In this document: positions 1 to 6,156 of the stretch, one piece after another
Layout of the letters: every line of letters starts with the position of its first letter
Numbering within the stretch: position 1 is the first letter of the stretch
NCBI GenBank assembly: GCA_011523315.1
Contig: WTHE01000565.1
Coordinates: forward strand, 1-7,874
Direction of reading: 5' to 3'
Source of the DNA: Candidatus Binatota bacterium
GTDB lineage: Bacteria; Desulfobacterota; Binatia; Bin18
Length of the DNA: 7,874 nucleotides
Program-made: the position numbers and the translations under genes
Notes under the pieces: generated by a model
The model's database searches: none
What the model saw: the letters and a program-made list of their open reading frames with translations, nothing else
Told to the model about the DNA's origin: nothing

Positions 1-480
1 AAGGGCAGCGTCCAAGCCCGCCGCATTCTCAACTACAAGACTAAGATCAAAGGCTATCCTTTTGTTGTCGATGAGGCGCTCATCGGAGAGTGCGATCAGT
101 GTGGGGCACGGTCGTTCGCCCCACAGGAAACCCAACGCTGGGAGGCACTCTTCACCAAATCTCTTGAAGCCCACCAGGCTTTTCTGTCCCCCGAGGAGAT
201 CAAACAACTCCGCAGATCGCTCGGCTTATCCATGGAGGATTTCGCCAGACTGATCGGAACCACCCGCCAATCCCTCTCCGTGTGGGAAAAGGCCGAGCGG
301 CCGTCGCCTCCCGTACGGACGGCCGACCTGCTGATGAAGCTCGTTCGGCTATCACTCTCCCCCAAACCGGTTGATCTCCTCCCGTTCCTTGTCGAAGAGG
401 CCCGGAAATGGGGTGTGGTCATCCAGGTCAGCCTGCCCGGGCCAGCCGACACGAACGGCACGCTTAGCCGGCGAGGGTGA
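1..480 (+). CDS. MqsA-family antitoxin-like protein, zinc finger plus XRE helix-turn-helix (5' end missing)
   Basis: The reading frame is open from the first base of the window to the TGA at 478-480, so the N-terminus lies outside. About 159 residues are visible. Residues 35-38 are a CDQC pair followed by G, typical of the second CxxC of a YgiT/MqsA-type zinc finger; the first CxxC would be off-window. From about residue 63 (LSPEEIKQLRRSLG) to 120 runs an XRE helix-turn-helix, with the recognition-helix stretch GTTRQSLSVWEKAERPSPP characteristic of MqsA-type antitoxins. Proteins of this family repress their own operon and may neutralise a toxin encoded beside them; no toxin is visible, and one could lie upstream. 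The last 15 residues (from LPGPADT on) are encoded by a 72-bp sequence duplicated from the end of hyuA, so the native C-terminus may have been replaced. Base composition is lower in GC than in the hyuA operon. The HTH assignment is firm; the antitoxin role is inferred. Confidence 0.8.
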   Translation, partial: KGSVQARRILNYKTKIKGYPFVVDEALIGECDQCGARSFAPQETQRWEALFTKSLEAHQAFLSPEEIKQLRRSLGLSMEDFARLIGTTRQSLSVWEKAERPSPPVRTADLLMKLVRLSLSPKPVDLLPFLVEEARKWGVVIQVSLPGPADTNGTLSRRG

Positions 481-504
481 TCACCAGATTGTGCTCGGCG
501 TCCA
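433..504. repeat. 72-bp direct repeat, left copy
   Basis: This stretch matches 1359-1430 at 69 of 72 positions without gaps. The differences are two substitutions around 460-462 (ggcacg here, gacatg there) and one at 491 (g for t). Flanking bases on both sides are unrelated, so the repeat edges are sharp. It covers the last 16 codons of the antitoxin-like gene (+). On the minus strand it carries a copy of the last 13 or so codons and stop of hyuA plus 31 bp beyond the stop. It is most simply read as a duplicated fragment of the hyuA 3' end. Confidence 0.95.
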
Positions 505-537
505 TGTCATCAACCAGTATGACGTGCTGCTCAGCCG

Positions 538-615
538 TGTAGGTCGGGTTAGCCGCAGGCGTAACCCGACATCCCGCACTTGCCGGATTACGCTACGCGA
601 ATCCGACCTACTACA
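538..615. repeat. REP-like palindromic element with two hairpins
   Basis: The outer arms GTAGGTCGG (539-547) and CCGACCTAC (603-611) are perfect inverted repeats. Inside, GTCGGGTTA (543-551) pairs with TAACCCGAC (562-570), and CGGATT (584-589) pairs with AATCCG (600-605). The element can therefore fold as one long palindrome or as two adjacent hairpins. From memory, repeats of this type (taggtcgggtta ... taacccgac ... ggatta ... aatccgaccta) are dispersed in many proteobacterial and related genomes. It begins 17 bp beyond the stop of the DUF433-like gene (-), where it could act as a 3' hairpin that ends or stabilises that transcript. No coding function is evident. Confidence 0.75.
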
Positions 616-632
616 GCCGAACGTGAACCGCT

Positions 633-1322
633 CTAGGCTGATTCCTGCTCCCTATCGAGTCTTTCAAGGGCGGCCTTGAATTCTGATTTCTCGCGGCCCC
701 TTTTACGGAGGATGGCCGGATTGAGTCGGTGCCGTTGCTCAGGGACAACCCTCGAAGCAACAGACTCAGTGTCTTCGCATGCTATTTCGAAAAGACCGTG
801 CTTGAGACTCACAAAAAGTCTCTTCATTAAAAAATACTCAGGATTTTTGTAGGACGGTATACTTTCTTCTACGCGGGCGAGTGCCGAGATTGCGATATCT
901 GCATTTTCTTCGCATTTTCTGATCCGGCGCTCCGCCTCCTCCAAAGCCAGTGGTTGCATTGCCTCGTCGGGAATTAAGTCAGGTTTGGGGTTCGGCTGAT
1001 GCGACCGGGCAAGCTCAGCACTGAGGGCCAATTCATCGGTCTCATCAGCCTCAATCACGTCGTGAAAACGCCCACAGTAGTCCAGGGCTTCCTCAAGAGC
1101 TTCCACGGGGAGAGACCAATCTTGAGCAGCGTTCTCAAGGCTCTGGCCATTCGCTCGCATGGCCTCAATAACGCGGGACACAGGCAGCTTCGGCCGTCCA
1201 ACAAAGAATGCCTGCCGGAGCCAGTGGTCTGGCTGCTGCATCAGATAGCGATAGACAGGTGCTGCCCGCGTCGTGCCAGCGGTTGCAGCGGGAATGTCTA
1301 AGGGATTTACATCAGTCATCAT
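633..1322 (-). CDS. DUF433-like domain protein with long charged C-terminal extension
   Basis: A 229-residue protein if translation starts at the ATG at 1322, which has AAGGA nine bases upstream. An in-frame ATG at 1346 would add eight residues but has only a weak ribosome site. Residues about 33-82 (HWLRQAFFVGRPKLPVSRVI through EEALDYC) follow the DUF433 pattern: a G-x-P strand, the PVSxVIE helix, a G-x-S-x-E-x-A helix and the final EALxYC helix. DUF433 proteins are small helical proteins often annotated as antitoxins. Here the domain is followed by about 145 extra residues, strongly charged and mostly helical, which I do not recognise. GC content is well below that of the hyuA operon, with an AT-rich patch around 780-850. 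The gene lies between two 72-bp direct repeats and begins 67 bp past the hyuA stop on the same strand, so it could be read through from that operon. Transfer is likely; the function is unknown. Confidence 0.75.
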   Translation of the reverse strand: MMTDVNPLDIPAATAGTTRAAPVYRYLMQQPDHWLRQAFFVGRPKLPVSRVIEAMRANGQSLENAAQDWSLPVEALEEALDYCGRFHDVIEADETDELALSAELARSHQPNPKPDLIPDEAMQPLALEEAERRIRKCEENADIAISALARVEESIPSYKNPEYFLMKRLFVSLKHGLFEIACEDTESVASRVVPEQRHRLNPAILRKRGREKSEFKAALERLDREQESA

Positions 1323-1358
1323 GATCCCCCGTCCTTCTACCAACATATCGCTCTGACT

Positions 1359-1430
1359 CTGCCCGGGCCAGCCGACACGAACGACATGCTTAGCCGGCGA
1401 GGGTGATCACCAGATTTTGCTCGGCGTCCA
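1359..1430. repeat. 72-bp direct repeat, right copy (native hyuA 3' end)
   Basis: This is the partner of the repeat at 433-504 (69 of 72 identical). It overlaps the last 41 bp of hyuA, including its TAA at 1390-1392, and 31 bp of downstream sequence. Because it sits inside an intact, full-length hyuA, this copy is taken as the original. The 854 bp between the two copies hold the REP-like palindrome and the DUF433-like gene. Confidence 0.95.
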
Positions 1431-3471
1431 CCTGCCCCCCGGCTCCCGGGCCGACGACAACCGTGCATTCCCGTTCTTCAATAATGGCCGGCCCGGAAAA
1501 TGACGTGCCGACCGGTAACACATAGCGGTCGTAGACCGGACACGGGACATAGCCCTCATGCTCGGGGAAATAGACGTGGCGCTCGCCCTTACGGGCGGCT
1601 TCGAGCGCGCGATTCAATCCGTCGTGTGATGGCAGGCTCACCTGGGGGCGCGGGCCGGAGGCCAGCAAACGCCAGTTCACCACCTCAATCTCGACGCCCG
1701 GATTGAGCCGTTTGTACAGCCGCTCATATTCCTCGGCGAAGGCTTGGCGCAGGGCCGGCAAGTGCTGGGCGCTAAGGACGGGCGGCAGCGGCACCCGGAT
1801 CTCGAACCCCTGCTGCACGTAGCGCATGTCGGCCGAGCGGCTGAGCGTGATGTCGCCCTCCACCCCGGCTGCGGTCAACACCGCCCGACCGCGGTCCTCC
1901 AGGTCGGCGTACAGACGCTCCAGGCTCGCAAAATCCAGCTCGGACAGGGTCGTCACATAGCTCTGCACAAAATCGAAGGCCAGCGGCGCGGTCAGCATGC
2001 CAAAGGCCGAGGTCACGCCGGCCGCCAGCGGACACACCACGGTTTTGAGTTTCAGCCGCTCGGCGACCCGGTAGGCGTGGACCGGCCCCGCCCCGCCAAA
2101 CGCAATCAGATGCGCGCCGCGCGGGTCGCGCCCCTTTTCGACCAGGTGCATACGCGCCGCATTGGCCATATTCTCGTTCACCACCTGGTGAATCCCCCAG
2201 GCCGCGCGCAGCACGTCGAGCTTGAGCGGCCGGGCGACCCGGTCGGCAATCGCCCGCTCGGCCGCCGCCCGGTTGAGCCGCATCTTGCCACCCAGAAAAT
2301 AGTCGGGGCTCAGATAGCCCAGCACCAGGTCGGCGTCGGTCACAGTCGGGTCGCTTCCGCCCTGGTCGTAACACACCGGTCCGGGCTGCGAGCCGGCGCT
2401 GTCGGGGCCGACCTTGAGCAGCCCAAGACTATCGACCCGGGCGATACTGCCCCCGCCGGCGCCGATTTCGATCATCTCAATCACCGGCACCTTGAGCGGC
2501 AGGCCGCTGCCCTTTTTGAAGCGGTACACCCGGGCCGCCTCAAAATCCGTCGTCAGCATGGGTTGGCCCCCGTCAATCAGGCAGATCTTGGCCGTCGTGC
2601 CACCCATGTCGAACGAAATCACCCGGTCGAGCCCCTGCCGGGTGCTGTAGAAGCTGGCCGCCAGAGCGCCTGCGGCCGGGCCGGATTCGATCAGCCGGAT
2701 CGGGTACTCGCCAGCCACGTCACAGCTCGTTATCCCTCCGTTCGACAGCATGACGAACATGTCGCGTGGCACGCCCAGGGCGCGTAGCTCGGCGTTCAGC
2801 TTGTCCAGGTACTGGCGGGCCAGGGGCTTCACATACACGTTGGCGACCGTCGTCGAGGTCCGCTCGTACTCCCGGATTTCCGGCATGACCTCGCACGACA
2901 GCGAGCAGCTCAGGTGCGGAAAATGCTCGGCCGCAACCTGCTTCACCAGCCGCTCATGGGCCGGGTTGCGAAACGAGTGGAGCAGGCACACGGCCAGGGC
3001 TTCGACGCCGGCCTCGACCAACTCGTGTATCACCGCCCGAACTTCGGCCGGATCGAGCGGGATCAGCACCGCGCCGCGGTGGTCGAGGCGTTCGTTGACC
3101 TCGCGGCGCAAAAAGCGTGGCACAAGAGGCTGGGGATTCTCCAGCGAGATATCGTAGATGTCGTAGCGGCGCTCGCGGCCGATTTCGAGCGCGTCCCGAA
3201 AGCCCCTGGTCGTGATCAGACCCGTCTTGGCCCCCTTGCGCTCAATAATCGCGTTGGTGATCAGCGTCGTGCCGTGGACCAGCTGCGAGACGTGTCGGGG
3301 GCTGATGGCCGCCTGACCGAGTAGCTCGCGCACGCCGTCGAGCACGGCCGCAGCCGGGTCGTGCGGCGTCGTCAGCACCTTGCCGATGGCCATGCCGTCG
3401 TCAGACAGCAGGACGAGATCGGTAAACGTCCCGCCAATATCTATCCCCAGCCGATACGTTCCAGCCCGCAT
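1390..3471 (-). CDS. hyuA: Hydantoinase/5-oxoprolinase family subunit A (HyuA)
   Basis: A 693-residue protein of the usual HyuA length. Members use ATP to open lactam rings such as N-methylhydantoin or 5-oxoproline, or act as acetone/acetophenone carboxylase subunits, in the cytoplasm. The N-terminal ASKHA ATPase signature GIDIGGTFTD is at residues 9-18, HGTTLITNAIIERKG at 66-80, SNGG at 243-246, ESGPAAG at 262-268, the second phosphate motif FDMGGTTAK at 287-295, IGAGGGSIA at 336-344, GPDSAGSQPGPVCY at 355-368, AFGGAGP at 457-463 and the C-terminal GPAIIEE at 660-666. All family hallmarks are present, so it looks functional. The start is 8 bp past the RidA-family gene stop, with a GGGGCGG ribosome site, so the two are co-transcribed. 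The usual partner HyuB does not follow: downstream is a duplicated segment with a DUF433-like gene. The exact substrate cannot be read from the sequence. Confidence 0.93.
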   Translation of the reverse strand: MRAGTYRLGIDIGGTFTDLVLLSDDGMAIGKVLTTPHDPAAAVLDGVRELLGQAAISPRHVSQLVHGTTLITNAIIERKGAKTGLITTRGFRDALEIGRERRYDIYDISLENPQPLVPRFLRREVNERLDHRGAVLIPLDPAEVRAVIHELVEAGVEALAVCLLHSFRNPAHERLVKQVAAEHFPHLSCSLSCEVMPEIREYERTSTTVANVYVKPLARQYLDKLNAELRALGVPRDMFVMLSNGGITSCDVAGEYPIRLIESGPAAGALAASFYSTRQGLDRVISFDMGGTTAKICLIDGGQPMLTTDFEAARVYRFKKGSGLPLKVPVIEMIEIGAGGGSIARVDSLGLLKVGPDSAGSQPGPVCYDQGGSDPTVTDADLVLGYLSPDYFLGGKMRLNRAAAERAIADRVARPLKLDVLRAAWGIHQVVNENMANAARMHLVEKGRDPRGAHLIAFGGAGPVHAYRVAERLKLKTVVCPLAAGVTSAFGMLTAPLAFDFVQSYVTTLSELDFASLERLYADLEDRGRAVLTAAGVEGDITLSRSADMRYVQQGFEIRVPLPPVLSAQHLPALRQAFAEEYERLYKRLNPGVEIEVVNWRLLASGPRPQVSLPSHDGLNRALEAARKGERHVYFPEHEGYVPCPVYDRYVLPVGTSFSGPAIIEERECTVVVGPGAGGQVDAEQNLVITLAG

Positions 3472-3479
3472 GTCCGCCC

Positions 3480-3944
3480 CTAGACCTCGACGATCATCTC
3501 GATCTCGACCGCGATGTTGAACGGCAGCTGATACATGCCGACCGCCGAACGGGCGTGGCGACCGCGCTCGCCGTATAGCTCGACGAGCAGGTCGGAGGCG
3601 CCGTTGATGACCTGGGGCTGCTGCTGGAAATCTTCCGCGCAGTTCACAAAACCGAGCAGCTTGACTACCCGTTTGACCCTGTCGAGGTCACCGAGTTCCT
3701 GCTTGAGCGTCTGCAACAGGTTCAGCATGACCTGCCTGGCCGCCTCGTAGCCCTGCTCGACCGTCAGCTCTCCGCCAACCTTGCCCTGGATGAACTGTAC
3801 CTGTCCGTCCTTGAGCAGGCCCGGGCCGTGCCCCGACAGGAACAGCAGGGAGCCGACCCGCACGGCCGGCACGTAGTTGGCCACCGGCGTGGGAATGGGC
3901 GGCAGCTCCAGGCCCAGCTCAGCCAGTTTTTTTTCAGCGTCCAT
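3480..3944 (-). CDS. RidA/YjgF/YER057c/UK114 family protein
   Basis: A 154-residue RidA-superfamily protein. Canonical RidA hydrolyses reactive enamine/imine intermediates made by PLP enzymes; other subfamilies act in catabolic pathways on cyclic nitrogen compounds. Visible features are the first core strand GSLLFLSGHGP at 31-41, the helix QGYEAARQVMLNLLQTLKQE at 64-83, the strand RVKRVVKLLGFVN at 89-101 and the C-terminal ARSAVGMYQLP...VEIEMIVEV. R132 aligns with the substrate-carboxylate-binding arginine (ARSCV) of E. coli RidA, and the acidic residue of the VEIE strand is kept, so deaminase activity is possible. The N-terminal LGLELP...PVANYVP resembles the longer RidA subgroup rather than classic 128-residue RidA. 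The start at 3944 is fixed by AAGGAGGAG just upstream; the frame is open back to 4178, but that part overlaps the neighbouring gene and contains the palindromic repeat. Placement just before hyuA suggests a shared role with a cyclic amide or imine substrate. Confidence 0.92.
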   Translation of the reverse strand: MDAEKKLAELGLELPPIPTPVANYVPAVRVGSLLFLSGHGPGLLKDGQVQFIQGKVGGELTVEQGYEAARQVMLNLLQTLKQELGDLDRVKRVVKLLGFVNCAEDFQQQPQVINGASDLLVELYGERGRHARSAVGMYQLPFNIAVEIEMIVEV

Positions 3945-3947
3945 ATT

Positions 3948-3956
3948 CTCCTCCTT
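3948..3956 (-). promoter_or_regulatory. Strong ribosome binding site of the RidA-family gene
   Basis: On the minus strand this reads AAGGAGGAG, with five bases between AAGGAGG and the ATG at 3944-3942. It decides the start against the longer open frame reaching 4178. Confidence 0.85.
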
Positions 3957-3970
3957 ATGGGCAGCCTGCC

Positions 3971-4007
3971 CTCCCCCCTTTCCCAAAGAGGGGCTAGGGG
4001 GGATTTT
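3971..4007. repeat. Dispersed GC-rich palindromic repeat inside the operon
   Basis: CCCCCC at 3973-3978 pairs with GGGGGG at 3997-4002, with an inner CTTT/AAAG pairing (3978-3981 with 3985-3988) and a flanking ATTTT at 4003-4007. Read on the minus strand it begins AAAATCCCCCCTAGCCC. From memory this matches a class of intergenic palindromes abundant in many cyanobacterial, deltaproteobacterial and metagenomic genomes. It fills most of the 64-bp gap between the conserved unknown gene and the RidA-family gene, ending just before the stop codon of the former. In the minus transcript it would fold into a hairpin but has no U-run after it, so it is more likely an mRNA-stability or attenuation element than a terminator. 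Confidence 0.7.
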
Positions 4008-4008
4008 C

Positions 4009-4977
4009 TCAGTCCTTCTCCTCGGCCAGCGCCTCCAGCACCGCTGCGGCCAGCAGCGGCACCAGCAGCTCGTGGTGACCGGTGATGGCATAGCCCCGGC
4101 CGCCGACTCCGGCCGGCCGACCGACCACGTTGTGCAGCGGACGGTAGTGTTGCTGCATGTCAAGATTGACCGTGACAAACTGTTTGAGATCGCTCCCCAG
4201 GTTCTGGGCGATGGTAAAGGCTTTCAGAAACACCTCGGGCAGAATCACCGCCGAGCCGACGTTCAGATACACGCCACCGCCCGACAGTCCGGCCACCAGG
4301 CTGCTCAGCAGTCGAAAGTCGGTGAAGCTGGCCTGGCCCAGCAGCGAGCCGGCGGCGTTGTCCCGCATATGAATGATATCGGTCCCCAGTGCAACGTGAA
4401 CCGTCAGCGGCACCTCGAGCCGCAGGGCGGTCGCCAGCAGGCTGTACGCCGCGTAAGGCGGGTTCAGGGCGGCCAGCTTATGGCTCAGGGCTTCGCCCAG
4501 GCCCATCCAGCCGGCGTGCACCTCGTCACGGTCGAGCGCCTCGTTCATCAGCTGTCCGGTTTCGGTCACCATACCGAAGCTGCCGTCGCCCAGACCCGAA
4601 GCCACGTCTTCCGAGGTTTCGCCGATCAGGGCGATCTCGAAATCGTGGATCGGGCCCGCCCCGTTCATGGCCAGGGCGCTGATGACGCCCCGGCGCATGA
4701 GTTCGATAATCCACGGACTCAAGCCGCACTTGATCAGGTGCGCGCCCATGCCCCAGATGACTGGCTTGCCGGCCCGGCGGGCGGCAACGATAGCCTCCAC
4801 GACCGCCCGGAAATCGTTGCCGATCAGAATCCCCGGCAGGCTGTCGAGAAAGGCGCGCAGCCCGCCCTGCGGCTCGTACACCGTGGCGAAGTCCTGCACA
4901 CTAACCTTGTTTCGACGCTCGGCCAGCGGATAGGTCGTCACCCGGCGTAAATCGATCGGCTCGACAGACTTGTACAT
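4009..4977 (-). CDS. Conserved protein of unknown function, faintly deoxyhypusine-synthase-like
   Basis: A 322-residue soluble protein with no signal peptide or membrane segment. Striking conserved-looking segments are GKPVIWGMGAHLIKCGLSP at 70-88, MNGAGPIHDFEIALIGETSED at 104-124 (an alternating glycine/acid pattern), LGTDIIHMR at 197-205, SGGGVYLNVGSAVILPE at 232-248, and VGRPAGVGGRGYAITGHHE at 285-303. The G-x-G-A-H...G and GGGVxxN patterns, with an HDxE segment, recall NAD-binding Rossmann-like proteins such as deoxyhypusine synthase, but I cannot see the catalytic lysine motif of that enzyme. I recall similar proteins near heptose or sugar-phosphate genes in other genomes, unverified. 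The start lies 12 bp after the stop of the heptose fusion gene with no clear Shine-Dalgarno, suggesting translational coupling. It is certainly coding; the function is open. Confidence 0.9.
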   Translation of the reverse strand: MYKSVEPIDLRRVTTYPLAERRNKVSVQDFATVYEPQGGLRAFLDSLPGILIGNDFRAVVEAIVAARRAGKPVIWGMGAHLIKCGLSPWIIELMRRGVISALAMNGAGPIHDFEIALIGETSEDVASGLGDGSFGMVTETGQLMNEALDRDEVHAGWMGLGEALSHKLAALNPPYAAYSLLATALRLEVPLTVHVALGTDIIHMRDNAAGSLLGQASFTDFRLLSSLVAGLSGGGVYLNVGSAVILPEVFLKAFTIAQNLGSDLKQFVTVNLDMQQHYRPLHNVVGRPAGVGGRGYAITGHHELLVPLLAAAVLEALAEEKD

Positions 4978-4989
4978 ATCGTTCGCTTT

Positions 4990-6078
4990 TCAGACGGGTT
5001 GCGCAGCGTAGGCGCGATCCACCCACTCACACACGATATGACCGATGGTGATATGCGCCTCCTGGACGCGAGCCGTGTTGGACGCCGGCACGATCAGAGC
5101 CTGATCGACCAACTCGGCCAGCCGGCCGCCGCCCTTGCCCAACAACCCGATTGTCGTCAGGCCGCGGGATTTGGCCGCCTCGACCGCGCATACGACATTG
5201 GCGGAATTACCGCTGGTGCTGATTGCCAGCAGGACATCGCCGGCTGTGGCCAGGGCCGCGACCTGGCGGGCGAACAGCATGGCGAAGCCACAGTCGTTGG
5301 CAATCGAGGTCAGGGCCGAGGAGTCGGTGGTCAGGGCGATGGCCGGCAAGCCCTGCCGCTCGACCTCAAAGCACCCCACCAGCTCGGCCGCGATATGCTG
5401 GGCGTCGGCCGCGCTACCGCCGTTGCCGCACAGCAGGATTTTGTTCCCGCGCCGCAGGGCGTCCACCACGCTTTGGGCTACCGCAGCAATGTCGGCGGCC
5501 AGGGTCTGGGCCAGGGCGTGTTTGGTCAGTGCGCTGTCCCGCAGACGCTCGACCACCAGCCTGATGCCCGCCGATTGCTCGGCCGGCCCCCAGGCTTCGG
5601 CGGTCGGGACGGTCCGCGCGTGCTCCATCAGGCGTGTTGACGAATACTCGGGCACGCTGCTGGTGATGGACACCACCCGTCCGCCCGCGGCTTCGACCAC
5701 CTCGCGGCCCACAATCCGTTCCACCGACCAGTCCCCGCCCTTGGCCAGCACGTCCGGCACCAGCCGCGCAATGACCCGGGCCGGGGTCGGCTCATCAAAA
5801 ATCAGCACATGGTCAACACACGCCAGGGCCGACAGCACTGCGGCCCGGTCCGCCTCGTTCGAGACCGGCCGGCCGGGCCCTTTCAGAGCGCGGACCGAGC
5901 GGTCGCTGTTGAGGCCGACCAGGAGGAGCTGTCCGCAGGCTCTGGCCTGTTCGAGATATTCGACATGACCGCGGTGCAGCAGGTCGAAGCAGCCGTTGGT
6001 GAACACGACCGACCGACCGGCGCGTTTGGCCTGTCGGCGTATGCCGACCGCTTCCTCCAAGCTGATAAGCGTGCCCAT
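4990..6078 (-). CDS. rfaE2-gmhA: Fused D-glycero-beta-D-manno-heptose-1-phosphate adenylyltransferase and sedoheptulose-7-phosphate isomerase
   Basis: A 362-residue two-domain cytoplasmic enzyme for ADP-heptose, the precursor of LPS inner-core heptose. Residues 1-155 form a nucleotidyltransferase like the C-terminal half of HldE: FTNGCFDLLHRGH at 26-38 carries the HxGH signature, NSDRSVRALKG at 57-67 follows, and STR at 147-149 is the second nucleotide motif. Residues about 170-362 are a GmhA-type SIS domain: CGNGGSAADAQH at 217-228, TTDSS at 250-254, ISTSGNS at 286-292. H228, E232, Q339 and H347 line up with the zinc/catalytic ligands H61, E65, Q172 and H180 of E. coli GmhA, so both halves appear active. 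They catalyse the last and the first step of the pathway; the kinase and phosphatase domains are absent here. The start at 6078 has AGGAG five bases upstream; the frame is open to 6201 but that part overlaps a promoter and an inverted repeat. It is the first gene of the minus-strand operon. Confidence 0.93.
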   Translation of the reverse strand: MGTLISLEEAVGIRRQAKRAGRSVVFTNGCFDLLHRGHVEYLEQARACGQLLLVGLNSDRSVRALKGPGRPVSNEADRAAVLSALACVDHVLIFDEPTPARVIARLVPDVLAKGGDWSVERIVGREVVEAAGGRVVSITSSVPEYSSTRLMEHARTVPTAEAWGPAEQSAGIRLVVERLRDSALTKHALAQTLAADIAAVAQSVVDALRRGNKILLCGNGGSAADAQHIAAELVGCFEVERQGLPAIALTTDSSALTSIANDCGFAMLFARQVAALATAGDVLLAISTSGNSANVVCAVEAAKSRGLTTIGLLGKGGGRLAELVDQALIVPASNTARVQEAHITIGHIVCEWVDRAYAAQPV

Positions 6079-6083
6079 ACCTA

Positions 6084-6088
6084 CTCCT
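6084..6088 (-). promoter_or_regulatory. Ribosome binding site deciding the fusion-gene start
   Basis: On the minus strand AGGAG lies five bases before the ATG at 6078-6076. It supports this start over an in-frame ATG at 6201, from which the extra 41 residues show no resemblance to the family and would cover the leader inverted repeat. Confidence 0.75.
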
Positions 6089-6106
6089 GCGGATTGTAAG
6101 ACGCTG

Positions 6107-6156
6107 AAGGTGACCCATGACGGCCTTTTGACGAGGAAGATATCATGGTTCACCTT
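6107..6156. promoter_or_regulatory. 13-nt inverted repeat in the leader of the heptose operon
   Basis: AAGGTGACCCATG (6107-6119) and CATGGTTCACCTT (6144-6156) are inverted copies with one mismatch in 13, separated by 24 bp. The repeat lies between the candidate minus-strand promoter and the start of the fusion gene, so it could be a dimeric operator or a hairpin in the 5' leader. Neither a known riboswitch nor a known operator is recognised. Confidence 0.5.

Noticed and set aside
999..1301. Plus-strand open frame opposite the DUF433-like gene
   Set aside because: There is no ribosome site and no recognisable domain, and it is fully contained opposite a better-supported gene.
433..1430. Insertion sequence or integron cassette
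   Set aside because: There are no transposase or integrase, no terminal inverted repeats at the 72-bp repeat edges, and no attC-like site, so a named mobile-element class cannot be supported.
1744..2787. Long plus-strand open frame (347 codons) opposite hyuA
   Set aside because: It lies antisense to a full-length HyuA with all family motifs. The translation is compositionally biased (H, R, Q, G rich) with no recognisable domain, as expected for a shadow frame in high-GC DNA.
3945..4178. N-terminal extension of the RidA-family gene to 4178
   Set aside because: The extension overlaps the upstream gene in another frame and encodes the palindromic repeat. A strong AAGGAGGAG sits directly before the internal ATG at 3944.
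3877..4950. Long plus-strand open frame (357 codons) opposite the conserved unknown gene
   Set aside because: It is an antisense shadow; it crosses the palindromic repeat and the RidA-family start and shows no domain pattern or ribosome site.
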